A stretch of DNA of 64,000 nt from Denitrificimonas caeni (GTDB lineage: Bacteria; Pseudomonadota; Gammaproteobacteria; Pseudomonadales; Pseudomonadaceae): the NCBI RefSeq assembly GCF_905120345.1, contig NZ_CAJHOA010000007.1, forward strand, positions 62,001-126,000, in the 5' to 3' direction. Shown here one piece after another: positions 27,015 to 35,641 of this stretch; position 1 is the stretch's first letter, and the number at the start of each line of letters is the position of its first letter. The position numbers and the translations under genes are program-made. The notes under the pieces were generated by a model, which saw only the letters and a program-made list of their open reading frames with translations, made no database searches and was not told the DNA's origin.

Positions 27015-27752
27015 TCAATGGCTGAAAGCGTTATCCTTAATCTGTTCCGGACTTGGATAGGCAACTTTGCTATGGCGCAGTCCAAGGTCGAGCAATAATT
27101 CACATTGTTTGTAAGCAATCACCCCGGGATTAAGGACTGGTACCGGTAAATGCTCAGCTAAGTAGGCATGCGATTGATGCATGGTGGTTGAGCCGAGAAC
27201 AATCACATCAGCGCCATCCTCTTCGATCGCACGCCGACCGGCCTCTAATAACTTGGCAAAGACCACGTCTTCCTTACCTTGCAATAACGCTTGGGTATCA
27301 GGGCGTACATCAATCGAACGAATTGAGGCCAGACGCGACTCAAGCCCATATTCTTTTATGGTTTTCCGATACAACGGATACCACTGCGGCCACATGGTCA
27401 GGATGCTAAACTTATGACCCAACATACAGGCGGTATGAAAAGCGGTAATGGCCGGAGCGACAACGGGGATAGATAAACGTGAACGCAATGCCGCCAACCC
27501 AGAATCACTCACGGTATTGACACACACCGCATCAAAACCCTCGGCCTCAGCCGTCATCCCCGCTTCGATGACTGCCACTTCCATAATGGCCATATCGTAG
27601 TAACTGTCCGCCAAGGTCATGACGTGACCAGCACCAACAAAGACCACTTCAATATCATCGCGAACTAAACCTGGCGGCAATTGCGACTCAACTAAGGGCC
27701 GTGTGGCGTCACTCATCGGTACGGGGAAAATCATTTTTATACGCTTTTTCAT
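27015..27752 (-). CDS. Asp/Glu/hydantoin racemase superfamily protein lacking both canonical cysteines
   Basis: 245 residues. The overall plan fits the superfamily of hydantoin racemase, maleate isomerase and arylmalonate decarboxylase: N-terminal PVPMSDATRP, then EGFDAVCVNTVSDSGL near 80 and GADVIVLGSTTM near 180. These last two segments align with the two catalytic-Cys motifs (ACF-D-GL and VLGC-G), but the Cys positions read Thr and Ser. Function is therefore open: racemase/isomerase chemistry by the usual two-Cys route is not expected. It lies between the M20-like and amidase genes, with an AAGG ribosome site. Confidence 0.75.
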   Translation of the reverse strand: MKKRIKMIFPVPMSDATRPLVESQLPPGLVRDDIEVVFVGAGHVMTLADSYYDMAIMEVAVIEAGMTAEAEGFDAVCVNTVSDSGLAALRSRLSIPVVAPAITAFHTACMLGHKFSILTMWPQWYPLYRKTIKEYGLESRLASIRSIDVRPDTQALLQGKEDVVFAKLLEAGRRAIEEDGADVIVLGSTTMHQSHAYLAEHLPVPVLNPGVIAYKQCELLLDLGLRHSKVAYPSPEQIKDNAFSH

Positions 27753-27767
27753 AGGTTAACCTTATAT

Positions 27768-29090
27768 TTAAAGATCAAGCTCGTGACGAGGACGGGTTAG
27801 CGTATCGATCAAGGCGTAAAGGATTTTTTCTGCGCACGGCATCAAGTCAGGAATGTAGGTGGCACCCATGCCACCAAGACCTTCAGCGACCGGCAGGGGC
27901 GCACCCGTTGCTGGCCACGGCCAACCAATACGCGCAGTGGGTACGCCATAGCGACGTAAAGCAGCACCATCAGTTTGCCCTGCCAGTAAATCCGGCATGC
28001 CATGTGGGCGCTGCTCAATAAATTCCCAACCGCGCTTACATGACTGAATAATCCAGTTGTCTGGGTCAGTAGTACCGCCGGGCACAGAACCGTACTGCTC
28101 CCAATCAAGATCAAGATCAGGGAAACGGCGTTTGAGGTCGTCAACAAAATTAGCGAACTGAGCTTTTACATCAGCAGGGCTGACACGAGGGTTAACCCGT
28201 ATATCAAAGAAAATTTCGGTCACAGCGCTTGGAAAAGATGGACGTTCAACATCACCACCACGTACCCCAGCAATCCAACCATGCGGCTGAATCACGCCAC
28301 TGGTATTACGCTCGGTGTACTCTACAATCCACTGTTGTAACTCGGTAATCACCTGAGCGGCAGGCACGACTGAGCTGCGAAAATTTGGAAGGTTATGCGG
28401 TACACCAGCGTAACCAAGGGTTCCATAAACTTTTAACTTAAACCACGCCATACCGGGCTCTTCATGAAATACCCAGTTCCATGGTTTCATAATGATGGCA
28501 AAGTCTGGATACATGCCTCGATTGAGCATGTGTATCACGCCATTCGACATACCCGCATGACGCGCACTGATATCCACCGGCATACCGCCATCGGCCATAC
28601 CGAGGATCAGGTCACCCACCAGTGGTATATCCGCATCTAATAGAGCAGTAGCCACTTCGGTCAGGGTCGCCACCATTGCCTTCGGATTTGAAGAGCCCAG
28701 ACCAAATACCCAATCGTCTACTTGTTGTGCATAAGGCTGTAGATCAGCCTCTTGGCCATCACCAGTAAGAATCTCTTCACCGGGAACACGATCAAGGTGC
28801 GTATCGATCGGTGCGTATAACAATACGGTGGCACCGCCACCGCTACCACGCTGCTCAGCCATGACATTACCGGTGATATTGCTCATCGGGTAATAACGCG
28901 ACTTCATACCAATTTGCTGTAAATGCTGAGCCATAAACTCACTGGCTTCACGGGTGGCTCCGGTTGGACTATGAATATTGGTTAGATCAAATAACAGCTT
29001 TTGCAAACGCTGAGGATTGAGCTTAGCGCGAGCCTCTTCGTACCATTGCGTCTGCTCAGCAGAAAACGGTAATTTTTTAGTCAGTTTCAT
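27768..29090 (-). CDS. M20-peptidase-like protein with missing metal ligands
   Basis: 440 residues from ATG 29090 (AAGGA 7 bp upstream). The fold matches acetylornithine deacetylase/M20 hydrolases, with the first motif APIDTHLD intact. Other active-site positions diverge: the bridging-Asp motif (usually sDmK) reads SSNPK near 140, the Glu-Glu pair reads MADGG near 170, and the C-terminal His region reads GGMGATYIPD. A classic di-zinc amidohydrolase is thus doubtful. It may be a new enzymatic subfamily or a partner subunit of the adjacent racemase-like protein. Confidence 0.72.
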   Translation of the reverse strand: MKLTKKLPFSAEQTQWYEEARAKLNPQRLQKLLFDLTNIHSPTGATREASEFMAQHLQQIGMKSRYYPMSNITGNVMAEQRGSGGGATVLLYAPIDTHLDRVPGEEILTGDGQEADLQPYAQQVDDWVFGLGSSNPKAMVATLTEVATALLDADIPLVGDLILGMADGGMPVDISARHAGMSNGVIHMLNRGMYPDFAIIMKPWNWVFHEEPGMAWFKLKVYGTLGYAGVPHNLPNFRSSVVPAAQVITELQQWIVEYTERNTSGVIQPHGWIAGVRGGDVERPSFPSAVTEIFFDIRVNPRVSPADVKAQFANFVDDLKRRFPDLDLDWEQYGSVPGGTTDPDNWIIQSCKRGWEFIEQRPHGMPDLLAGQTDGAALRRYGVPTARIGWPWPATGAPLPVAEGLGGMGATYIPDLMPCAEKILYALIDTLTRPRHELDL

Positions 29091-29100
29091 ATTCAAGTCC

Positions 29101-30246
29101 TTAGTTACTGGCAACAAAGTGCTCAGCAAATATATTTTCTGCTTTTACCCCAAGCTCTAGCAGACGCGAAGTTGCAGCATCAATCATTGGCTGCGGACCA
29201 CACAAATACGCTACGGTATTCGGATCTTTAACATCGTCATCTCTTAAAGCACTGACTGGGTTTCCTGGGTGCTGGCCTTCTACTGCACCGTTACTCGCAC
29301 AAATTCGTGCCTCAAGGGTCGGCAACCATTGCTCACGCAATTGAATATCTTCAAGTGCGAAGAGTGTTTCAGCGTGTGCGCTGCCAAAGCTCAGCAACAT
29401 CGGTGGTTTACGTCCACTGCTTTGGTGAAGCGTATCTATCATCGATAGAATCGGAGATAGGCCAGTGCCACCTGCGACAAAAATATGCGGTGAACGTCGA
29501 TGTTCTTCACGCAGGAAGAAAGCTCCATACGGGCCTGTTAGCGTTAATACGTCGTCAGCGGCGGCTACTTCCTCAAGATATTTAGACATCACCCCATCAG
29601 GCAATAGGCGTATCAGAAACTCCATTTTAGGTAGAGTTTTCTGCGTGCTAGAAGGTGAGTAACTACGCACAACGCCAACCCCAGGTACAGCAATTTGCAT
29701 AAACTGACCGGGTCTAAAGTCCATCCATTCGTCATCGGCTAACTCAACAGTTAAGCGAACAGCATTAATAGCAATACGCTCAATCGAATCAATAAACACA
29801 TTGACTTCGTGAGCAGCATTGGAGCCCACTTCGCTGCTGTATGGTAATTCAAAGCTACAGTCGGTCTCTGCCTGGCTAACACATAGCAAACGTTGACCTG
29901 CACCGTATTCACTAGGAAGAAGTGTTGAGCTCGCTCCCGCTAGGGTGTTGGCATCACCGTCTTTTAGCGTGCAAATACAGCTCGAACAACTGCCTGAACG
30001 ACACTGAAACAGGACTGGCATATCCTGCTCAAGCGCGGCGTCAAGAATATTTTCACCCGGTGCCACACTAAAAACTCGTGTTTCACCATCAGAAAAATTA
30101 AGAGTAACTTGGCGCTTAGGTTCGCTCACAATGGGCATCTCCTGCTCAGTCATAGCATCAAGAACATGTGTATTAGGGACAACACTCAAGCCACGCGTAG
30201 CGTCATCAGAAAAATTAGGGGTAACTTGGCGCATAGAGTTATTCAT
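29101..30246 (-). CDS. Oxygenase reductase: [2Fe-2S] ferredoxin + FAD + NAD domains (OxoR-like)
   Basis: 381 residues if started at ATG 30246; ATG 30234 is an alternative and an ATG at 30297 lacks a ribosome site. Order of domains: a degenerate repeat of the ferredoxin N-terminus, a plant-type ferredoxin (CRSGSCSSC then a distal Cys in LLCVS), an FAD domain (RSYSPSS near 200) and an NAD domain (GGTGLSPILS, CGPQPMID). It delivers electrons from NADH to the Rieske oxygenase. The one-piece layout matches 2-oxoquinoline 8-monooxygenase reductase. First gene of an eight-gene operon. Confidence 0.87.
   Translation of the reverse strand: MNNSMRQVTPNFSDDATRGLSVVPNTHVLDAMTEQEMPIVSEPKRQVTLNFSDGETRVFSVAPGENILDAALEQDMPVLFQCRSGSCSSCICTLKDGDANTLAGASSTLLPSEYGAGQRLLCVSQAETDCSFELPYSSEVGSNAAHEVNVFIDSIERIAINAVRLTVELADDEWMDFRPGQFMQIAVPGVGVVRSYSPSSTQKTLPKMEFLIRLLPDGVMSKYLEEVAAADDVLTLTGPYGAFFLREEHRRSPHIFVAGGTGLSPILSMIDTLHQSSGRKPPMLLSFGSAHAETLFALEDIQLREQWLPTLEARICASNGAVEGQHPGNPVSALRDDDVKDPNTVAYLCGPQPMIDAATSRLLELGVKAENIFAEHFVASN
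30010..30231 (-). repeat. Internal 117-bp tandem duplication inside the reductase gene
   Basis: Codons at 30231-30127 encode RQVTPNFSDDATRGLSVV... and codons at 30114-30010 encode RQVTLNFSDGETRVFSVA..., in register at a 117-bp (39-codon) offset. DNA identity is obvious, e.g. CATCAGAAAAATTA in both. The second copy leads into the cluster-binding cysteines; the first stops short of them and has drifted (PGEN to PNTH). Confidence 0.9.
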
Positions 30247-30352
30247 AAGCTGGATCCCATCGAGGTACCGAATACAAATTGAGCCGCAACACTTCATTAA
30301 TAATGAAGAAAACCAAGCTGCTCATTTATCGGTTTGTTTATTATTTATCTCG

Positions 30353-30434
30353 ATAGTAGGAAACATTCACACCTGAACGCGCTCCATTAAATTACGCGCC
30401 TATCCTATGAGCGCAGCTTCTTGATCTATATCAA
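30353..30434 (-). promoter_or_regulatory. Regulon promoter 2: Anr-like palindrome, tandem AraC/XylS-type box, -10 (reductase operon)
   Basis: Plus-strand order: ATAGTA (-10 TACTAT on minus) at 30353-30358; half-site GCTCC-N6-TTAC at 30381-30395; half-site TATCC-N6-CGCA at 30401-30415; then TTGATctatATCAA at 30421-30434. The half-sites are 20 bp apart, the -10 begins 23 bp after the proximal one, and the palindrome is 5 bp beyond the distal one. This matches promoters at 34293, 44118, 47215 and 49235. Confidence 0.7.
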
Positions 30435-30441
30435 ACGCGAA

Positions 30442-30487
30442 AAATCTCATAGCAAGCGGTATTGCGGTACCGCTTGCTATGAGATTT
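30442..30487 (-). terminator. 20-bp perfect-stem terminator after amidase copy B
   Basis: Positions 30442-30461 and 30468-30487 are perfectly complementary (20 bp) around a 6-nt loop. On the minus strand the stem ends in ATTTTTCG, a short T-run. It separates the Rieske/hydrolase/amidase transcript from the reductase operon, whose promoter elements begin 7 bp further on. Confidence 0.8.
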
Positions 30488-30546
30488 ATTAAAATAAATA
30501 AGATCAGGCTTCTTGAATAAGAAACCTGAGAGGGTATTACTACTGA

Positions 30547-31983
30547 CTAAACAGCAAGACCTGCTTTCTCTGCGACGTACTGCATAACCGGTGGACGCAA
30601 GCGGTGCCAATCACTCACCTGTTGCACAGCCATACCGGCACGGCACAAGGTCGCGTCACCCCCTTTACGACCAATAAACTGTCCGCCAATTGGCAGACCG
30701 CTTTCCGTCAGACCGATGGGGAAGCTAAGGCATGGATGACCGGTTACGTTGAAGGGGGCAGTAAACTGAATTAAGTGTCGATTGGCTTCAGGATCTTGAG
30801 CCAAGTTAGCCAGTTGCTGATGGCTTGGCGCGGCATACGGCTGTACTGGAGCAAGGATAATATCGACATCATAAAGCAGCGCATCCATGGCTCCATTAAA
30901 ACGCTGCGCTTCAAGTAAGATACGCTGATAATCCATACCGCTAAGCTGGCGTCCGCCATCGATTAATCTGCTCAATGCTGGGCCATACTGTGCGGCATAC
31001 TTAGGGTACATTGCTTGGTGTGCGACAGCGCTTTGCACCCCACAATGCGCTTCCCAATTGCTACTGATTTGATGCGTATCCGGCATCTGTATTTTTTTTA
31101 CTTTACCGCCACCGGCAAAAATAATACTTATTATTTGCTCGAGCGCCTTCTGAATGACAGGGTCAACCCCAGCACTTATCCAGCTGAGATCAACACCAAC
31201 ACATAAGCCCTTAAAGCTCGCATCAACACTGGGTACTTCAAGACAGACACTCGGTGTAGAAGTCGGATCTAAAGGATCATACCCAGCGATGGTCGACAGT
31301 AAGAAAAGCGTATCACGCGCGCTACGGGTAATGGGCCCGATATGATCGAGACTTGCTGCCATTTCAAAGGCACCATAGCGACTGACACGCCCCCATGTTG
31401 GCTTTAAGCCAGTCAAGCCATTGGCGGCACAGGGGAAACGAATTGAACCACCAGAGTCACTGCCTATCGATGCGTAACAGAGGCCCGCAGCGGTAGCAAC
31501 ACCACAACCACTCGATGAAGCACCAGCCCAATAATTGGCACCCCAAGGATTACTCGGCGCAACAATATCTGGGTGATGTACGGCAAAAGCCCCTTCTGTC
31601 ATTTGCAGCTTGCCGAGCATCACAGCTCCCGCTTCACGCAACCGAGCAACTACAGTCGCATCATGCTGAGGAATGCGCGCCGCATGCAATGGCATCCCAG
31701 CTGCGGTTATCACACCAGCGGTATCCAGCAGATCCTTATAAGCAACAGGTATACCGTGTAATGGACTACGACAGATACCTTTTGCTAGCTCATCCTCTGC
31801 CTCTTGAGCTTGCTGCAAAGCAATATCTGCAGTCACGCGAGCATAACTATGTAAGTCATTATCTAAAGCATCGATACGTGCCAGCTGGGCTTTGGTGACC
31901 TCGATAGGTGATAGTTTACGACTTCGTATTAGCTGCGATAACTCATGCATTTCTAAGTAGTGAATATCGCTAGGCATGTTCAT
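30547..31983 (-). CDS. Amidase-signature family hydrolase (copy B)
   Basis: 478 residues. Triad: Lys in VAYKDLLD near 83, cis-Ser in GASSSGCGVA near 155 and nucleophile Ser in DSGGSIRFP near 181. Its ATG overlaps the TGA of the upstream hydrolase, so the two are translationally coupled. It follows the Rieske oxygenase and hydrolase genes, so an amide or lactam hydrolysis early in the pathway is a reasonable inference. It differs considerably from copy A, so they probably have separate substrates. Confidence 0.88.
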   Translation of the reverse strand: MNMPSDIHYLEMHELSQLIRSRKLSPIEVTKAQLARIDALDNDLHSYARVTADIALQQAQEAEDELAKGICRSPLHGIPVAYKDLLDTAGVITAAGMPLHAARIPQHDATVVARLREAGAVMLGKLQMTEGAFAVHHPDIVAPSNPWGANYWAGASSSGCGVATAAGLCYASIGSDSGGSIRFPCAANGLTGLKPTWGRVSRYGAFEMAASLDHIGPITRSARDTLFLLSTIAGYDPLDPTSTPSVCLEVPSVDASFKGLCVGVDLSWISAGVDPVIQKALEQIISIIFAGGGKVKKIQMPDTHQISSNWEAHCGVQSAVAHQAMYPKYAAQYGPALSRLIDGGRQLSGMDYQRILLEAQRFNGAMDALLYDVDIILAPVQPYAAPSHQQLANLAQDPEANRHLIQFTAPFNVTGHPCLSFPIGLTESGLPIGGQFIGRKGGDATLCRAGMAVQQVSDWHRLRPPVMQYVAEKAGLAV

Positions 31984-32843
31984 TTATGAGCTCCAATAAA
32001 ACTTAAAGCAAGGCCGTTAAACTCATCCGAGCACTCACTTTGCAAATGGTGAGCAGCCTTGCCAAATATATGCAGGGACGCATTAGGTAAACGATTAAGC
32101 ATCATCATCGGTACATCAATGCCGCCGAACCAATCATGCAGCCCCCAACACATCAAGACCGGCACATCAATCTGCTTTAAAATTGGCAAGAGGTTTTCCC
32201 ACTCACCAAATGCGTTCGGAGTGTGTAACAGCTGGATATAATCAGGATTATTACTGGCTGCAAACCTCAACAGTAAAGCCTCTTCATCAAGCTTTGCATC
32301 GTTAAATAGCTCGTACTTTTGCAATAAAATGCGCATTTTATTTAAGCTCGGGCCACCATCGGCTAGATAGTAGTCACTCATTAAGCTCGCAGCATGTTTG
32401 CTAAAAAGAGGGAGTGGCTGCAACGCACCTTGATCAACAGGCTGAGAGCCAATTGTAATCAGGCGAGCCACCCGCTCAGGGTTATCTGCAGCAAAACGCA
32501 AAGCGACGCAGCCGCCAAACGATTGATTCACTAAATGCGCTTGCTTAAGCCCGAGAGCATCCATAAAAGCGCGCAACGTCTGTGCATGCCAAGTAAATAC
32601 GGGGCCTTCTACAGCGACCATTTGTGACTGACCAAACTGGGCAAAATCAACAAAGTAGCACTGATGGTCTGCAGAAAATGCTTGCGCACTCAGGCGGAAG
32701 TTACTCCAAGCAGTACTACCAGGGCCACCACCATGCGTGAAAATAACAGGTAACCGCTCAGTCGCCTTACCTAAGACCTGATAATGCAAACGCACACCAT
32801 CAAGTAAGACAAATTGACTCGCAGGTATAACTAAATCAGACAT
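31980..32843 (-). CDS. Alpha/beta hydrolase, meta-cleavage hydrolase-like (copy B)
   Basis: 287 residues. THGGGPGSTAWSNF near 35, nucleophile VNQSFGG near 105, acid in WGLHDWFGG near 233 and His in AAHHLQSE near 262. It is the most divergent of the three such hydrolases in the island and lies between the Rieske oxygenase and amidase B. It could open a lactone or lactam rather than cleave a C-C bond. GGAGG ribosome site before the ATG. Confidence 0.85.
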   Translation of the reverse strand: MSDLVIPASQFVLLDGVRLHYQVLGKATERLPVIFTHGGGPGSTAWSNFRLSAQAFSADHQCYFVDFAQFGQSQMVAVEGPVFTWHAQTLRAFMDALGLKQAHLVNQSFGGCVALRFAADNPERVARLITIGSQPVDQGALQPLPLFSKHAASLMSDYYLADGGPSLNKMRILLQKYELFNDAKLDEEALLLRFAASNNPDYIQLLHTPNAFGEWENLLPILKQIDVPVLMCWGLHDWFGGIDVPMMMLNRLPNASLHIFGKAAHHLQSECSDEFNGLALSFIGAHK

Positions 32844-32863
32844 AACAGATCCTCCAAAAAATA

Positions 32864-32890
32864 AGCCAGCACCTTTTTTAGGTACTGGCT
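32864..32890 (-). terminator. Intercistronic hairpin between the Rieske and hydrolase genes
   Basis: AGCCAGCACC at 32864-32873 and GGTACTGGCT at 32881-32890 pair with one mismatch around a 7-nt loop, and ATTTTTTGG follows on the minus strand. It resembles a leaky terminator or mRNA-stabilising stem that would raise the amount of oxygenase message relative to the downstream genes. Confidence 0.55.
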
Positions 32891-32899
32891 GGAGTTAAA

Positions 32900-34237
32900 T
32901 CACTCTTCTGGTATTTTTCTGACTTGGTAACCTGGGCGATGCCCGTCAGCGGTATCCTTAAAGATCAAACTGGTATCTTTAACAGAACCTGCAACACCTC
33001 GACCCGGTTTAGCAATCCCGCGATTCCAACGCGAGGCGAGTTTACGCCAAGTAATAGGTGAAACATCGGTTGAAACCAGTTGTTCGTCATCCCAACCCGT
33101 GCCATCAGTATAGAAGTTCTGCATCGCTTCGCGAGCATACAAGTCACAGTCATTAAATCCATGCAGGCATAACGGCTTGTAAACCACATTAAAACGATGC
33201 TGGTTTTTCTCGCGCTCTTCTTCTGTGTTACAAACGCGAACCAGAACTTCCCAGTATTCGTGAGTATCATCAGTAATCGGAACATACCACTCATACTGGG
33301 TCATATGCTCTTGCGGCCAGTTTTCCACCATCAGAACACCAGGCAAGACAACAGAGGTTCGATAGAAACGCCCTTTCAAACCCTCTACTTTAAGGTCGAG
33401 GACTTTGTTTTCCATCACTGGCTTCCACTTGTCAGTGAACATCCACTGCATCAATCCTTTAGGACCCGTATCATTTTCAACAACCGCGATACAATCATCC
33501 GCTGTTGGTAGTAAACCTAATGGCAGAACCCAATCCATTGCGTGAACAATAGTGTTGTCTTTGTGAACCAAAATATGGGCGTTATCAAAGCCGTTTTCAC
33601 AGGCAATACGCCAGTTGCCGTAACCTGTGCGGTGCATACCAAGATTCATCGCATTATCATCGAGGACACTGGGTGACGCGGGCCACAAAGGGTGCGGGAA
33701 AATTTCGCTATTTTCTGGGAAGCGAAATGGCAAGTCATCCGCTAAAGGAGGAACATCAGCGTCTGGATAATCATCTTCGCGAACAAAAACGAAAATCATA
33801 CCATTGACTTCATGAATGGGGTAAGACGTCAGTCCAGTTGTACCTATGAGTTTATCATCTGGGTTAGCAACGATAGTGACTAACTCACCAGACTCTAAAT
33901 CGAAGGTAAAACCGTGGTACCAGCAAGTAATCGTACTTTTATTAAAGCACATTGGCTTTTCAGACAAACGTACGCCACGGTGTAAGCACTGATCTTTCAA
34001 TGCATAGACTTTGCCATTAACACGGCGCAAAACAATCGGCACACCACAAATTTGAATGCCTTCAACTTGGTCTTCAGCCAACTCATGGCTAAACAGGGCA
34101 GGATACCAATGATTGATAAAACCCCAAGCAGCATCTTTATAAGGCTGGTATTGGCTTTGGGTTTTAGCATTATTCGTACGAGAATCACTAATTCCGGTTT
34201 TTACGACACGACGACGGATGATAGGCTGTTCAGACAT
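32900..34237 (-). CDS. Rieske non-haem iron oxygenase, CarAa / 2-oxoquinoline 8-monooxygenase (OxoO) type
   Basis: 445 residues from ATG 34237. Rieske cluster: C84-L-H86 and C105-W-Y-H108. Mononuclear iron site: D218-N-A-H221 and H225, with an Asp in FNDCD near 363-365 as third ligand. Segments FxNHWYPxLFS, CLHRGV, STITCWYH and EWYVPI match the carbazole/2-oxoquinoline oxygenase branch, which works as a homotrimer without a beta subunit; none is encoded here. OxoO, as I recall, is also about 446 residues. Inferred role: hydroxylation of an N-heteroaromatic ring with electrons from the reductase at 29101. Confidence 0.87.
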   Translation of the reverse strand: MSEQPIIRRRVVKTGISDSRTNNAKTQSQYQPYKDAAWGFINHWYPALFSHELAEDQVEGIQICGVPIVLRRVNGKVYALKDQCLHRGVRLSEKPMCFNKSTITCWYHGFTFDLESGELVTIVANPDDKLIGTTGLTSYPIHEVNGMIFVFVREDDYPDADVPPLADDLPFRFPENSEIFPHPLWPASPSVLDDNAMNLGMHRTGYGNWRIACENGFDNAHILVHKDNTIVHAMDWVLPLGLLPTADDCIAVVENDTGPKGLMQWMFTDKWKPVMENKVLDLKVEGLKGRFYRTSVVLPGVLMVENWPQEHMTQYEWYVPITDDTHEYWEVLVRVCNTEEEREKNQHRFNVVYKPLCLHGFNDCDLYAREAMQNFYTDGTGWDDEQLVSTDVSPITWRKLASRWNRGIAKPGRGVAGSVKDTSLIFKDTADGHRPGYQVRKIPEE

Positions 34238-34292
34238 TTTTATTCTACCTATTGGCTGGATCAACGCCGCCCTATGCGGCGCGTTTAGAGTC

Positions 34293-34354
34293 ATCCTATG
34301 GCGTCTTAGTCAATATGACTGCCCTTAAAATGTTAGGACTATCCATCCAGCGCA
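34293..34354 (-). promoter_or_regulatory. Regulon promoter 1: tandem AraC/XylS-type box and -10 (Rieske operon)
   Basis: Plus-strand order: ATCCTA (-10 TAGGAT on minus) at 34293-34298; proximal half-site TGCCC-N6-TGTT at 34320-34334; distal half-site TATCC-N6-CGCA at 34340-34354, i.e. TGCG-N6-GGATA read on the transcribed strand. Half-sites are 20 bp apart and the -10 starts 22 bp after the box. No TTGAT-N4-ATCAA palindrome here. The predicted start point is about 50 bp before the Rieske ATG. Confidence 0.7.
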
Positions 34355-34388
34355 AAAGATATACTTATTTTAAATAAAACTAACGTAC

Positions 34389-35387
34389 TTAGCGTGCCAA
34401 TGTTTCAGAAGGACTTTCACCAAAGCGGCGTTTATAGTCGGTAGTAAAATGACCTAGATGACTAAAGCCCCATTTAAAAGCAACGGCAGTGACTGTTTCA
34501 GAACCCGTAGCTCCGCGTTGTAATTCTTCATTAACATAGCGCAAGCGTACTTCTTTTAAGTAGCGCATAGGCGAAGTATTTCGATAACGTCGGAAGCTTG
34601 TGAATAATGAGCGGCTACTTACACCTGCATGCTCAGCCATATCATTAATCGTAATAGGTTCATGCGCGTTATCTTCAATATAACGCTCCACCCTCTTAAT
34701 GAAAAAGGGTGCTAATGATGGCGTATCATTCAAGAGCTCGGCAGAGTAATTATGCGGTTGATTACTCAATAGCATATTGACTAAGTTACTTTCAATCTGA
34801 GCAACCATTAAGGGTGGTAAGTCTTCATCTTCAGAAAGATAGTCATAAATCCAACTAACCATTCGTAACCAACGAGCGCCGGCTTGAGTATTTAAAGGCA
34901 TCGCTGCATCAAACTCAAGATTATCACGTAATGTACGGCCTAATATTTGCTGGCAAGTGCTTTCAAGTAAACTATGTTCAATACGAATAATTAATTTTTC
35001 AGTACCTGCACTGTGATTAATAATAGATTTAATATACGGATTTATCACAACCCCTGATTGGGGCGTACACAGAACTTTATCATTGCCTAGCTCAATCTTT
35101 TCTTCACCGCGAATTGGCATTTGGATTAGTGAAAAATTCTCAAAACAACCTGGTTTAATCGTGACGTCACCACCATAACTCATGCGTCCAATACCGATAC
35201 CGCCAATACGCCGATAATAAATACTCGTATTCAATAAGCCAGTGGTATCAAGATTGTATAAATTATTTTGGCATAAGATTTTTGCAGCGCCATGACGAGC
35301 TTCTTCTAGGTCGTTAGTGCGACACACTTCGTAGCGAGCCAGTACAGCATTAGGGGGCGTTACTGATCCAAAATTTAACTGTTCCAT
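34389..35387 (-). CDS. AraC/XylS-family transcription activator (OxoS-like by context)
   Basis: 332 residues from ATG 35387 (GAGG 7 bp upstream; ATG 35393 is an alternative). The N-terminal ligand-binding region is of the AraC_binding_2/XylS kind (about 30-200). The C-terminal double HTH (about 232-330) includes ITINDMAEHAGVSSRSLFTSFRRY and VAFKWGFSHLGHFTTDYKRRFGESPSE. It is the only regulator in the island and sits beside the Rieske operon. It most likely recognises the five tandem boxes described here in response to a pathway compound. Confidence 0.88.
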   Translation of the reverse strand: MEQLNFGSVTPPNAVLARYEVCRTNDLEEARHGAAKILCQNNLYNLDTTGLLNTSIYYRRIGGIGIGRMSYGGDVTIKPGCFENFSLIQMPIRGEEKIELGNDKVLCTPQSGVVINPYIKSIINHSAGTEKLIIRIEHSLLESTCQQILGRTLRDNLEFDAAMPLNTQAGARWLRMVSWIYDYLSEDEDLPPLMVAQIESNLVNMLLSNQPHNYSAELLNDTPSLAPFFIKRVERYIEDNAHEPITINDMAEHAGVSSRSLFTSFRRYRNTSPMRYLKEVRLRYVNEELQRGATGSETVTAVAFKWGFSHLGHFTTDYKRRFGESPSETLAR

Positions 35388-35401
35388 GAACATACCTCAA
35401 C

Positions 35402-35425
35402 TTTTTCAGCTGATCAGCTAAAAAG
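35402..35425. promoter_or_regulatory. Palindrome just upstream of the AraC-type gene
   Basis: AGCTGATCAGCT at 35408-35419 is a perfect 12-bp palindrome, and flanking T and A runs extend the dyad. It overlaps the leader of the regulator gene, so it may be an operator for autoregulation or an mRNA hairpin. Its core CTGATCAG also occurs in the palindrome at 44074-44087. Confidence 0.45.
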
Positions 35426-35641
35426 CTCTATTTACACGATTTTATCCAACCTAAAGTACATGCCCTAGGTCTGTTTTTTATTATCGCAATCGCTAGATAA
35501 GTGATGATTGATTAGATCGAAAAATTCTATCAACCAAAACAAGGCAGGCGTATTGATCATATACAAGCGAGTGATCGCTCATCGTATCCCTACCCTATAT
35601 AATTAACATATATCAATTTTTCTATCAAATAGACAAATAGC

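Noticed and set aside
27015-27752. Maleate isomerase of a nicotinate/hydroxypyridine pathway (NicE-like)
   Set aside because: The two catalytic cysteines are missing, and no 2,5-dihydroxypyridine dioxygenase, formylmaleamate deformylase or NicF-type maleamate amidase is recognisable nearby.
32900-34237. Two-subunit ring-hydroxylating dioxygenase
   Set aside because: No beta-subunit gene or separate ferredoxin gene occurs in the island, and the sequence fits the alpha-only CarAa/OxoO branch.
35553-35566. A fourth Anr-like palindrome upstream of the AraC gene
   Set aside because: TTGAT-N4-TACAA has two mismatches in one half and no tandem box at the fixed 5-bp spacing, unlike the three accepted sites.
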